Positions 20,806 through 31,759 of a stretch of DNA of 64,000 bases are shown one piece after another. Each line of letters opens with the position of its first letter. Position 1 is the stretch's first letter. The notes below the pieces were generated by a model. It saw only the letters and a list, made by a program, of their open reading frames with translations, was not told where the DNA came from and did no database searches. The position numbers were made by a program, and so were the translations under genes. Origin of the DNA: Posidonia oceanica (taxonomy: Eukaryota > Streptophyta > Magnoliopsida > Alismatales > Posidoniaceae). The DNA is taken from NCBI GenBank assembly GCA_037176725.1, contig JAZBRS010000020.1, forward strand, positions 95,622,501 through 95,686,500, in the 5' to 3' direction.

Positions 20806-21995
20806 TTCCAGCCCTTCCTCGATGGATCCTTCTGATCACATCGATTTGATCTCTTCTGCTTTTTCCTAGCCTTGTTCGCGGAGGGCCCGGCTTAGAGAGC
20901 TCGCCTATCTGCCAAGCACCGGCCCGAGTCTGCAAAGCACCAAACCCTGGATCCTAACAAAGGCACGAATCAACAGCAGCACAGGCAGTAGCAATCTCAA
21001 CGACCACAGCAGTACTATCAAAGCAATCAACAGCAGAAAGTAGCAAACAATGGGGACCAGCGTCGTATCCTTTGCCTATTTCTTTTCTTGCATTCCTTTC
21101 TTTCAAAAATTGAAAAATCAAAAAAAGTCAAAAAGCAAACACAAAAAAATCAGAAAACCTAAAAGCAAAAACATCTTGCATGCCAATCATTGGCCCGATG
21201 AGGAAAATCGGAAGAGCAAGCCTGCTGGAAGGAGAGAGTCATCCCTTCTCATTTGTCACTACCTAGATGACCAAGTAAGTGAGAGAGCCACCATCTATCG
21301 AGAGTAGGGCGAAATGTCCAAACTCCGTACGGGGCCTGCACCTCCCAGAGGGAGAAGAAAATTGTAGGGAGACTAAGAGAGTGAGCCTGAAAAGAATGCA
21401 AATTTGCATGGGCATAAAAGAAAACATGCAGATAGAAGGTGAAGACAAAAGTCAGGCCAAGAGAGGGACGTGAGGATTAGCTCTATCCCCACCACACCTT
21501 GGAGAGGAGTCAAAGCATGTGCCTAGACAACCCCCATCTATACAGGGACTAGCCACCCCTTCTTGCAGCAAAAGCCTCCAACCCAGACCAGGCGCCTTTT
21601 TACCTCCAAGTCAAGGATAGAGTGAACCCAAGCGTCCATGAGGGAGTAGAAAAGAGAAAATCTCAAAAGAGTAGGTGTAGGGCCCAAAAGAGTTTGACAT
21701 AGAGCCCGATCCATCACCTACTGAGAGCTTGAGCGTCACCACCCACCAAGGAGAGCCACCCACAACTTGTGAGTCCTAGTAGAGTCATTTGAGTTGAGGG
21801 TTTCCTCCTCGTTTCAGCAGGCATAAATGCTTTCCAACGTAACTGAGGGCAGACAAATAAAAACCTCTAATAATCAATCATCTTGCTTGAACACTTGCAA
21901 CACTTGCCTGTTTATGCATAACCTCACAGGATCAACTCCAGCTTCTTCCGGCCAGAGGCATGTCAGTTGCTTCCTGGTCAGGGTGGTCAAGGCAC
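20806..21995 (+). other. D post-gag spacer
   Basis: Gag-like residues persist in another frame to about 20860 (SMDPSDHIDLISSAF). Then come Q/N-rich sequence and an A-rich block (21100-21190, CAAAAAGTCAAAAAGC-like) resembling the A/T-rich block after F gag (48000-48500, inverse). No pol, polypurine tract or LTR start is seen before 21996. Confidence 0.6.
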
Positions 21996-22798
21996 GCATT
22001 CACAGCACCAGAGCAAGCCCAATTCACAGCAGCAGCTCCTCATAGCAACCCATTTCTTTCCTCCTAGCTGCAACTGCATCCCATCTTCTCTTCACAAGCA
22101 CAACAGCTCCATGCTCCTTCACAACTCCTCTCCACCTTCACCAACACACAGTGAGAGCTACAGAGAGAGAAAATAAGAGGAAAATAGCCATTGAGACCCA
22201 TTTCTTCAATCTGGCCACAGAGAGGGAGAGCGGACAATCCACTGGCTCTCAGACCTTCTCTGCAACTCCGGGAACCTACCCAGATCGCGCCTACAACTTG
22301 CAATCGCCTCCAGCGCCTCCTCTGCTTGCAGCACCACCACCACACCCATCCAAGGTCGGTAGACCTCTCCGAGCACGCATTTAGGTAAAGGACACTCCCA
22401 TTAGCTTCGTTGCATGCCTCTCTTGCTTCCTAGCCTTTTTCTTCTGCATTTCGTGCCCTATGCTCCTTTTCGCCTCGTCGGAATCCACCTTCTTCCCCGA
22501 CGACGTCCACCAGCCGCGACCGAGCTCCGCCGCACCAAACGCTCCCCTGGCCTCCAGATCGCCTCTCCGGACCTCCAGAAGCTCGGCCATGTGCCGAGCG
22601 AGCCCCGCCATGCCAGCAGCTCCTCCTCTATCGCAGCCATACCTGCAACTACACACTGAGGTCGACAGAGCACTCCGGATGCCGCTGCGCACCGCTCAGG
22701 CCTCCCTCGCCTCCGGACAAACCGCCTCCAGCTCCCAGACGCCTTTGCTTGGCCGGAAGCGCGTCGGACCGCTGCCGCTTCCCCTTTCTTCCCCGGCG

Positions 22799-22832
22799 CA
22801 GTTCTACAATGTCGGGCGACATTGTAGAACTG
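22799..22832. repeat. Perfect 16-bp inverted repeat in D LTR
   Basis: CAGTTCTACAATGTCG and CGACATTGTAGAACTG are separated by only GG. Its position matches the hairpins at 6504 (A1) and 61647 (A2). Confidence 0.9.
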
Positions 22833-24215
22833 TAGCACCTAAGTTCTTTTGATTTATTAAGTTTGCTACATTGAAATAAAGTCCAGCTACTTATTTTCTT
22901 TTCATCTAAGTCCTTATTGCATTGCATTTACATTTAAATCACTACTAAAACCTTATTGCATTATGTTAAAACCCTGCATTATAGTTTTATTACATTTGGG
23001 TCCTGCATACATGCATTTAAATCACGTCAGAATCATATTGCATTTTTCCACATTGCATTAAGATCCTGTCCTTTAATCATATTGCATACAAGTCCAACTG
23101 TTGCATTCACAGTATTTCAGCAACTTTACAGTTAAGACCTACAGATTAGCCTATTTGCACTTAGGTCCAGCTACTGCCCTTATTACATACATCCATCATT
23201 TTTGGCATTGCATTTCAGTCCTTGCATGTTTCCTATTTTGCATCTTAGTCCTTATCACATTTAGGACTTTACTCTATTGCATTGCACGCATCATTTCATG
23301 GCATTGCATTTAAGCCCTTGCATTTTGCCATATTGCATCATAGTCCATATTGCATCAAGGACTTAACTATTGCATTGCATGCACTTTCCAGGACTTTGCA
23401 TCTTAGTCCCTGCATTCTCTTTCAGCATCCTCAATCTCTGTTTACTTGGTTTTATCCCTGTTTGCCAAGTATTTGTGTTTTGAGCACATTAATCTTCTCT
23501 GTATTCTAGGAACGCATCTTGTGAGCGACAGGATCTAATGTATATTACACACGTGACCTTTGGGTATGTGTATAAGGCATCTAGATCCAGCGTGACTTGC
23601 AAGCGTGCAACCTGAGCCCAGAGCAGACTATGTGTAGAGTTTTGTTTCTCTGTTTACTCATTGACTATCTATTTTGTTTACTTCTGCATCCTTACTCGAT
23701 TTCCCCTTGCTTGCCGCATCCTAGCATTGTATGGTTTTTCGTCGGTGTTTTGTTTTCCCCTTGCATGCCGCATCCTTGCATTGAATGGTTTTCCTCTGAC
23801 GTTTTGTTTCCCACCTGCATTACATCTAGGGCGATGATGATTACTGTTTGGAGTTCTTACAAACTAGGACCCGTCTCAATCGGAACATTGACAGTGCTAT
23901 TGAGTACATAGATTGCATGTTTTGTTTTCCCTCATGCATCTTGACATTTAAGCATACTAAAGCATTCATGGCATAGCATAGCATTCATTTCACACATGTG
24001 AGCGAGATTAGCCTAGAAAGACCGCTCCTCGGGTGCATGGGGGGTGCCTAACACCTTCCCCATGCGTAACCGGAGTCCTTACCCTTTCTCTGGGCCCGCA
24101 AGGACCATTGTGTCTGCATCCATTGGCATGAGTCATTTACTTCAGCATGGCATTGCATCCTTTGCATATTTTCATACTTCCCTCGATTTTCCTCGTCTCC
24201 CGACAATAGACTAGG

Positions 24216-24565
24216 TGGCGACTCCCTTTAGCTTTATCTTTGTTTTTCCACGCTTTATCGGTGTTTTTGAGTCGAGTTTCCTTCCTCGGATCCACCCGCT
24301 AATAGCGGCCTTTCGTCGGTCGGTGCACGTGAGCTTTGGCAACGTGCATGGACGTGCCGATGGACAGGATCGCTACAGTGGCAACTCCGCTAGGGAAACC
24401 AGACTTGACCTTCCCCTTTATCTTTTTACTTCCCTTATCATTTTATCAGTGTTTTCGAGTCGAGTTTCCTTCCTCGGATCCACCCGTTAATAGCGGCCTT
24501 TCGTCGATCGGTGCACGCGAGCTTTGGCAGCGTGCATGGACGTGCCGATGGATAGGATCGCTACA
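24216..24565 (+). repeat. Tandem duplication of the LTR tail, each copy starting with a PBS-like motif
   Basis: TGGCGACTCC at 24216 and TGGCAACTCCGCTAGGG at 24379 each open a copy of the tail, with GAGTCGAGTTTCCTTCCTCG, GATCCACCCG, GTGCACGYGAGC and GATCGCTACA. The second copy includes the sequence that normally lies after the PBS. Confidence 0.85.
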
Positions 24566-24570
24566 CATAC
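24566..24570. repeat. Target-site duplication of D, right
   Basis: CATAC, identical to 16758-16762. Confidence 0.9.
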
Positions 24571-24828
24571 TTGTGTAGAATAAGCCAAACATCAAGCAAA
24601 AGGCATGGATTAATGCAATAATCATGCAAGCATGGCAATTAATTGCTAAAATAAGGAAAGTGCATGAATTAAAGTGGTAATTAAGCAAATACGGTAAATA
24701 AATGCTGAGATAAGCAAAGAATAAAGATTAATGCGATAAATAAGCAAACAAGGTAACAAATGCTAAGCTAAGCAGAGGAATAAGCCACGCAAAAGCGGTA
24801 AAGTGGAAACGAAAGTCGGAGTCTAGTA
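24571..24828 (-). other. Leader of element C, PBS-proximal part
   Basis: A-rich minus-strand leader with TAAGCAAA-like repeats between the PBS and the D insertion. No gene. Confidence 0.6.
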
Positions 24829-24846
24829 TCTCCAGTGGAGTCGCCA
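24829..24846 (-). other. Primer-binding site of C
   Basis: The minus strand reads TGGCGACTCCACTGGAGA, one base after the LTR end. It matches plant tRNA-Arg(ACG) with two mismatches. Confidence 0.82.
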
Positions 24847-24847
24847 T

Positions 24848-27670
24848 TGTAGTAACCTTGAAAATCGGCACGTCCATGCACGCTGCCAAAGCTCGCGTGC
24901 ACCGATCGAAGATAAGCAACTATTTGTAGGTGGATCCTTGGAAGGAAACTCGACTCAAAATCACCGAAAAAGGGAAAAAAACAAAGATAAAGCAAATTCG
25001 GAGTCGCCACCTAGCCTATTAAATCAGAAGACAAGGAAAACCATGGAAAAGCATGAAAACATGCAAATGGGAGCAATGTTATGCAAAATAAATGACTCGT
25101 GCCTAGGATAAGGGCATAATGGTCATTACGGGCCAAGAGAAAGGGTAAGGACTCTTGTTACGCACGGGGAAGGTGTTAGGCACCCTCGATACGTCCAGAA
25201 TCGGTCTTTCTAGGCTTCTCACTCGCATATGCAGGAATGTTGATAATTGCTTGCCTTTACTGTACGCCCGAGGGCGAGGGATGCTATGCGTGCCTAATTA
25301 CATGCTCAAATGCTAAGATGTGTGATGGAAATTAAACGTGTAGCCTATGTGCTCAGCAGCGCTGCCAGTGTCCCAAACTAGGCATGCCCTGATTCATAAG
25401 AACTCCAGACAGTAAGCATCATCGCCCTAATGTAATGCAAGCGAGAAATAAAACGGCTAATAAAACCGTGCAATGCGAAGTGACATACGACATGTGTTTG
25501 TAAAAGATGCAGACTTAGTAAAACGTGCTAAAAAACTCATCAAAGCCAAAATGTTGCAAAGCGATGATAAACAAGCCCAGCAAGCAAAACAGTAAACAAG
25601 CGAGTGGAATAAGCAAGATGCAAAGCGACAAACAAGGGTGGCTCAATCACTGTCTGAACTGCAGCCCTAGTCGCTGCCCTGATCGACGGCAACGCATGTC
25701 GCCGGTGAGATCGACGAGGCACATTGCGTTTGTCAGAACAGCAATGACCTTAGTCACCAATATGAGCGGTGTCTGAGCATGTCGCCTGTACAAGAGGCGA
25801 TAAAGGCATATACAGTGCTTCTCAAACAGCAACCTTCATGGCCAAAAACGAGCTAGCTAATGGATGCGAAATAGCAAACTAAATGCATGAACATGCAGAT
25901 GACATATTCAGGATTACAAGTATGCAAACAACAAGTAAAATGGACACCTAGGTCGCAAGATACAACGGTCCAAAGATTGGCCAGAGGAATGGCCAACAGT
26001 TGCAAGTGAGTCGCCGCTGAGACCGGCGACAGTGCAACAACTCAGGTGCTCTAAACAGCCAAGTTTGGGACCAAATCAGGAACCCATGGCTATGCAAAAC
26101 AATGATCTAACTATACAATCATAAAAAACAAGCATTCACGATCACAAACATACAAAAAGCAAGTAAAACGGAGCTCTAGGCCGACCGGAGCAACGACCCA
26201 AAGTCTGGCTAGCAAGCAGCCAGAGGAGCAGGTCAGTTGCCGGTCACGCTGGCGCCCAACCTAGAAGTCCTTCGGTGCCGAAGAAGGACACTAAACACGG
26301 CGAAGCAAGCATGATAAAATATAAGTAACTAACTAGGAAGCATTCATGGGATGTCACAAAGCTGAGAGGAAGGTTACTCACCTGCGGGGGTGAACGGTCG
26401 TGCTCCCCAACCTAGCTCGTCGGAGTGCACCGGTGTGGAGGTGGCTGCAGCGCTGGAGGCAGCAGCGGATACTTGGGTTGATCGAGCTGTGTTCGTGATG
26501 ATCCAGCAAAGGTGTATGCGGAGTTTGGCGGCGTTTGGCGTTGAGACGTGGGTTCTGGCAGATGTTGGCTGGTGGCGGCAAGGAGGAACGGCGAGCTCGT
26601 CGTGTGGCGGTTGCAGGCCATGCACGGTGGCTTGGGGTAGTGGGAAGTGTTGGACAGGATGCTAGGAAGGTTGTGAAATTGCTATGGGTGTTTGCTGCAG
26701 GCTATGGTTGTTGTTGGGTGTTTGACGGAGCGTCACCAGCGATGGGTTCACCGTGGACAGCAAGAACACAGTGAAGCGCAGGCGGTGATCTGGGATGCAA
26801 GGTGGATATGTGGAATGCTTGGGAAGATGTTGTGGAGCTGGAGAATGTTCCTCAATCGCCAGAGCTCACTGTGGTTTGCTTTGCCATCGGGAATAATGTG
26901 GAAAATGGTCGTCAGTCTGCAATTGGGTTCCTCCACCCACTGTTAGTTCTAGCGAAGACAACGGATGGCAAGAAGGTGGTAGTGAGGGCTGTGAGGAGGT
27001 TTGGCAGTCGAGGAAGTAAGTGTGGGTGCAGGGAAGGACGGCGAAGGTCATCGGTTGCAGAGGTTGCAGGCGGCCAGTCAGCGACTGCAAAGTGAGCGGG
27101 AAGAATGCCAGCGAGAAGTGGACGCAGTGCTAGGGAAGTAAGTGGGCTTTGGCACCTAGTGCGTGGAGGTAGTGCGGGAGTAAGTGGCAAGGGGACGGGG
27201 TGGCAGGCCACGCGGCAGAGGAGGTTACCGATGGTGGCAGGCGGGAAAAATTCAAGCGGTGGCCTGAGTTGCAGAAAGTCGCCAGTCTCGCTGGCGACAA
27301 ACCCAGTCGCCGCTTTGAGTGGCGACAGGTCTAGTCACCTCTGCGAGTGGAGACAGAGCATGCAACCCAATGGACTGGGCCTATATAGTGAATCTAGGCC
27401 CATTTCCTTGTCCTTAACCACCAATGGGTTTTGGGCTTAGGTTGAAGGTTTGTGATGTTGGGTTTTGAGTGTTGGAGAGTTTTGGGCTAGGTTTGAGTTG
27501 GCTAAGTCTGGGCTTAGGTCAAGTTTAAGTGGAAAGTGGGGTTTTGGGTCAGTTTGGGTGAAGAGGTTGGTTTTGAGGGTTTTGGGGGAAAGTTTGAATC
27601 TACCACTTCTGAGCTCATTCCTCCAAGTGAAATCTACCGACTTAAAGCCTATCAAAATGGGGTGTCTACA
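24848..27670 (-). mobile_element. 5' LTR of element C (2.8 kb)
   Basis: The minus strand starts TGTAGACACCCCATTTTG at 27670 and ends GGTTACTACA at 24848, followed by the PBS. It has a TATA box at 27382-27388 and the donor GCAG|GTGAGT at 26380. The conserved U5 core is at 25130-25430 and an internal TGGCGACTC at 25001-25009. Its outer end interrupts the integrase frame of H exactly at 27670/27671. The expected target duplication on the outer side would be TGATG (27671-27675). The partner is not in the window because C's 3' end is replaced by the B1 element. Confidence 0.83.
27382..27388 (-). promoter_or_regulatory. TATA box of LTR C
   Basis: CACTATATAGGCCC on the minus strand, about 285 bases inside the LTR. 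Confidence 0.6.
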
Positions 27671-28700
27671 TGATGCATGGCTTGCAACCTGTGCTCGTCA
27701 ACCAGATTCAGCTGGATGTAGCAGTCTTCAATCCATTTTGCCTCCTCCAGCTCAGCTTCTCGTAGGATCTAGAGTGATGTAATCTTCACCTCAATGGGCA
27801 GAACTGCCAACATGCCATACACAAGTGAATATGGAGTTGCCCACGTTGAAGTCCGGATTGACGTTCTGTATGCTCAAAGCACATATGGAAGCTTGTCATG
27901 CCAGTCCTTATGAGTCTCGACCATCTTCTTTAGGATCTTCACAAGGTCGACTCAACTGCGCCATTCATCTACGGTCGATAGGGTGAGGATCTATGGTGCT
28001 TGATCTTGAAATACTAAAGGTAATTCTCAATTCTCTGGACTATGAAGTTCTTCCCTTTATCAAAGATGATGGCGTATGGGACTCCATACTGGGCGATGAT
28101 GTTGTTTCTAATGAATTTCTCCGTCGCCACGGCTGTGACAATCCTGTAGGAAGCCGCCTCCACCCACTTGATGAAATAATCAATCGCCACCAAGATATAG
28201 CAATGACCATTGGAGGCCGCAGGATGGATAGCCCCGGTGACGTCAATTTCCCATGTAAAGAAAGGCCATGGCGATGACATGCTGTGCAATTGTTGTGGGG
28301 GAGCATGGATGAAGTTCCCATGGATCTGGCAATTATGGCATCTGCACACAAACTAGTAGCAATCTGCCTCCATGGTCGACCAGAAATTGCCCTGAAGCAT
28401 GATCTTCTTGGCTACCAACACACCATTCATATAAGGGCCGCATGTCCTTGCATGAACTTGGAGCACTAGTGTGTCAGCTTCCATCTTGTCCACACAACGA
28501 AGGAGCATCTGATTGTAGCATCTCCTATAAAGGTGTCTTGCTCCTAGCACATATCTCGATGCTAGACGTGCCAAAGTCTTCCTGTCAACTGCTGAAGCAC
28601 TGGGTGGAAATTTGCTAGGTTCCAGGAAGATCTTGATGTCATGGTACCATGGGAGTTGTTCTGAGGGGTCCACCTCTTAGATGTTCATGCAGTGTGCATG
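27671..28700 (-). pseudogene. pol: Integrase of element H, truncated by C
   Basis: The minus-strand frame from the stop near 28701 continues with the zinc-binding part: VHARTCGPYMNG, KKIMLQGNFWSTMEADC and CRCHNCQIHG, the last Cys pair of the HHCC finger. Then the core: WEIDVTGAIHP holds the first Asp (about 28235), VPYAIIFDKGKNF the second (about 28060), and YRP-x-MNGAVES the Glu (about 27965). The usual first His is not clear. At least four stops and one frameshift (near 27950) occur. After the shift the frame gives KMVETHKDWHDKLPYVL, TPYSLVYGMLAVLPIEV and LNLVDEHRLQAMHH. That reading stops at 27671, where the C LTR begins, so the C-terminal domain is displaced outside the window. Confidence 0.88.
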
Positions 28701-29290
28701 CTACTCTGTATGGGTAACTGACACATCCACTGGATGGTCTTCTGACATGGAGAGCCAAGATGCTAAAGTTGCCAGCGCATTTGCATAGGCGTTCTTGGCT
28801 CTACTCATGAAGGTGAAATGGATCTCCTCAAACTCTTCAATGAGCTTCAGAAGGTACTCATGATATGGCACAAGCTTGGGGTCCTTGGTCTTCCATTTTC
28901 CATTGACCTGAGAAATGACGAGCATCGCATCCCTATAAACTCGCAGCTTTCGCGTGCCGTGCTCAAGTGCGACTTGGAATCCTAGGATACATGCCTCGTA
29001 TTCAACTTCATTGTTGGTGCACTCAAAGATCAATTTTCTCGCAAAAGGGATCCACTGATCTTGCAGTGACGTGAGAATTGCACCAATGCCCCTGCCCCTT
29101 TTGTTGACAGTGCCATCAAAGTACAAATGCCAATGCTGCTCATCCTCAGGACCCTCTGGCTCTAAGTCCTCCATGGCAAATAGGATGTCCTTGTCGAGGA
29201 ACTGTGTCGGGAGGGGCTGATACTCAGGTAGAGGTAAGTCGACCAAGTGGTTTGCCATTGCCTGCCCCTTCATTATTTCTATGTGACGAA
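28701..29290 (-). pseudogene. pol: Second (archaeal-type) RNase H of element H
   Basis: An open frame from 29441 to 28701 encodes HWHLYFDGTVNKRGRGIGAI with the first catalytic Asp, then TNNEVEYEACILGFQVALE with the Glu, and YRDAMLVISQVNGKW with the next Asp, ending in KNAYANALATLAS. This additional RNase H after the normal one is a mark of the Tat lineage. The frame differs from that of the RT; the shift is near 29285, where DITFVT passes to HIEIMKGQAMANHLVDLP. The first ~50 codons of the frame (29441-29291) are out of phase and not part of the protein. Confidence 0.88.
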
Positions 29291-30690
29291 AGTGATGTCG
29301 TATTGGGACAACAACACTTGCCACTTGATGCATCTGCCCACCAGTGCTGGCTTTTGGAAGAGGTACTTCATTGGATCGTGCCGACACATAAGTAGAACAG
29401 GATATGCCAACATGTAGTGCCTCAATCGCTGTGTAGCCCAAACAAGGGATAGGCAGACCATCTTGATGGTGCTGTACTTGGCATCGCAGTCATTGAACTT
29501 CTTGCTGAGATAGTAGATGGCCTACTCCTTACGACCTGACTCATCGTGTTGGCCCAAGACTGCGCCCATAGAATGCTGAGTGGTGGAAAGATAGAGAATC
29601 AGAGGTTTCCCTGGTGTGGGAGGAACCAAAACAGGAGGCTTGACCAAGAGCTGCTTGATCTTGTCAAATGCAGCTTGGCACTCATCATTCCAGCTGATCT
29701 GCGCATTCTTCTACAGGAGCTTGAAGATCGGCTCGCAAATAGGCGTGAGCTGCGCTATGAACCAACTGATGTACTACAAGCCTCCTAGTAGCCCTCTGAC
29801 TTCTCTCTCGGTTGCAGGGGGAAGCATGTCAATGATTGCTTTGGCTTTGCTAGGGTCCACCTCAATCCCCCTCTGGCTGATGATATAGCCCAAGAGCTTC
29901 CCAGAAGAGACTCCAATCATGCATTTGTTGGGGTGGAGGCAGAGCTTGTAGCGCCTTAGGCGATCAAAGAGCTTTCTCAGGCAGGATAGATGATCCTCGG
30001 ACTCTTTGGACTTGGCGATCATATCGTCCACATAAACCTCGACTTCCTGGTGTATGAGGTTGTGGAACAATGCAGTCATGGCTCTCTAATACATCGCCCC
30101 TGCATTCTTGAGTCCAAAAGGCATCACTCGGTAGCAGAAAACTCCACAAGGGGTGATGAAGGATGTCTTTTCCATATCTTCCTCTACCATTCTGATTTGG
30201 TTGTAGCCCGAGAAGCCATCCATGAATGAAAGCATCTTGTGCCCCGCAGTATTGTCAACTAGGACATCAATGTGTGGTAGTGGGAAGTTGTCCTTAAGAC
30301 TTGCCTTGTTCAGATCTCTGTAGTCGATGCACATGCAGACCCGACCATCCTTCTTGGGCACTGGCACGACATTCTCAAGCCACTCTGGGTACAAGACGAC
30401 CTTGAGGAAATTGACGTTGTGTTGCTTCACAATCTCCTCCTTGAGCTTCAACAGCCACTGTGGTCGCTATCTTCTAAGTTTCTGTTTAACTGGCTTTGCA
30501 TCCGCCTTAAGTGGCAGGGTATGCACCACTACCTCAACATCGAGGCCGACCATGTCGTCCTAACCCCAGGCGAAGACATTTGCATATTCCATGAGGAATG
30601 CTATGAATTCTTCTCTAGCTTAGGGTGTCAACTTGGCACTGATGTGGACCTCCTTGACCTCTTTGGCTATGTCGATGTTGACACTTTCAT
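29279..30690 (-). pseudogene. pol: Reverse transcriptase and RNase H of element H
   Basis: The minus-strand frame carries, in order: an N-terminal piece with EEFIAFLMEYANVFAW (about 30630); PEWLENVVPVPKKDGRVCMC and IDYRDLNKASLKDNFPLP; FMDGFSGYNQI; TPCGVFCYRVMPFGLKNAGA; and the catalytic VEVYVDDMIAKSKE (YVDD at 30023-30034). The connection follows, with GKLLGYIISQRGIEVDPSKA, and then the RNase H part with LILYLSTTQHSMGAVLGQ and YSTIKMVCLSLVWATQRLRHY. Stops interrupt it near 30470, 30086, 29774 and 29540. The region copies the RNA template into DNA. Spacing and motifs are typical Ty3/gypsy Tat. This is the only RT in the window. Confidence 0.92.
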
Positions 30691-31275
30691 CTCCTCTTTA
30701 ACATAGAGGTTTGGTCCCTCTGGGTCGTCGTCATAGGGCTGGAATTCAGGCATTGCTTCCTCTTCTACGCCAACATCATCCTCCTGATCATCCTCCTCTT
30801 CCTATGCAATAAGTTTTGAGAGGATCTCCTTCTCAAAAATTGGATCAGTGACATCGAAGGAGAAGACGCGTTCGGTGCTCTGCCCTTGACACTTCAAGAT
30901 GGTCACGCTGACTCTGGTGTTCTTATAACGGCACTGCGTGACCTCTGCCCTAGTAGCCTCTAGACCTACTGATTGACTAGGTCACTCTGCCTCTACTACC
31001 TCTACTATGTTTTTGGGATTTTCCAAATTTTCTGATTTTTTTGGATTTTCTAATGTATTCACAGGTGATACTGGAATCTAGCGGCTATCCTTCTGCTGAC
31101 TAATCCGACTGCTGCCGCCTAGGTCACTACCCAAACCTAAATCGGCATTTTTTTTTGGACCCCCACCATGCTTGAGGTGGCGCTCGAGCTTGACATACCA
31201 TCTAGACCCGCCTCCCGACTGCGATGTGATCAACTCGACTAGTCTAGTGGATGCAACCTCCGACTCTTGGCTGGG
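30691..31275 (-). pseudogene. Acidic linker upstream of RT in element H
   Basis: Broken minus-strand frames give FSFDVTDPIFEKEILSKLI followed by an E/D-rich run and MPEFQPYDDDPEGPNLYV. This looks like the acidic spacer that precedes RT in Tat polyproteins. Several stops, and no catalytic motif. Confidence 0.5.
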
Positions 31276-31279
31276 TGGT

Positions 31280-31754
31280 CTTGCTATTGGCCGGAACCAT
31301 CAGGCTCGCATTCTGTGAGCACCGCCTTTCCCTTCCTTAGCGCATGTTGTTCTGCGGCATCCTTTGCCAACGCAGTGAGCTGCTCTTGGAACAAAATCTC
31401 CAAGTCACTGAGCTGGCTGTCTATTTGGGCCTCTACGACCGCTCCATCATCCCCAACTGAAGCGAAATCAATGTAGTAGGCTCCGGCCGCTCCTGGGGCC
31501 ACATGCTCAATTGTCTAGACCTCCTTGCCGGTCCGGTCTATCTTTGTCGCATGCTCCTCATTTGAGTAGAAATCCTCAATGCAGGCCAACTCCTCTGTCG
31601 ACAGTGGGGAAGTCTGGAATAGTGCTGGCTATGCGGAAGTCTGACTCTGGTTGGGATCAAGGGTGCCTGCGTTGCTGAAGTTGGTAAGGTCCCGTGGAAT
31701 GATCAACTTTTGGTTCTTCAGGCATGCAAATCCATCTTTGTAAGGCTGCCAGTC
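31280..31754 (-). pseudogene. Unidentified ORF piece of element H
   Basis: The minus-strand frame reads YDWQPYKDGFACLKNQKLII, then LSTEELACIEDFYSNEEHA, AYYIDFASVGDDGAV and LSDLEILFQEQLTALAKDAA (helical), with stops near 31629, 31515 and 31284. I do not recognise a family. The first residues of the longer open frame (to 31838) come from LTR E, so the frame is chimeric across the G insertion. Confidence 0.45.
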
Positions 31755-31759
31755 GTAGC

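Larger units (their letters stand above)
16763..24565 (+). mobile_element. Complete gag-only LTR element D, inserted in C
   Basis: It starts with TGTAGGCACCCC and ends with GATCGCTACA. Both sides carry the 5-bp duplication CATAC. The 7.8-kb insert contains a shortened 5' LTR (16763-17518), a PBS (17520-17537), a leader with a splice-acceptor-like site, a gag pseudogene (18544-20805), an A-rich spacer, and a 3' LTR lacking its first part (21996-24565). No protease, RT, RNase H or integrase is present. The class is the gag-only non-autonomous LTR element (TR-GAG). It sits in opposite orientation to its host C. Confidence 0.88.
21996..24565 (+). mobile_element. 3' LTR of D, lacking its first ~530 bases
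   Basis: It opens in mid-LTR with a 34-bp segment identical to 17296-17329, then continues through donor-like TTTAG|GTAAAG (22385), a palindrome, AT-rich repeats, the conserved U5 core (23828-24085) and a duplicated tail. It ends GGATCGCTACA. Confidence 0.82.

Noticed and set aside
22460..22852. 130-codon ORF rich in Ser/Pro/Arg
   Set aside because: It is the GC-rich segment of the D LTR. The inverse strand has an equally long ORF, and other LTRs do not conserve either.
28701..30690. Functional host reverse transcriptase or RNase H gene
   Set aside because: Motif order and flanks are those of Tat pol, and there are several stops and at least one frameshift.
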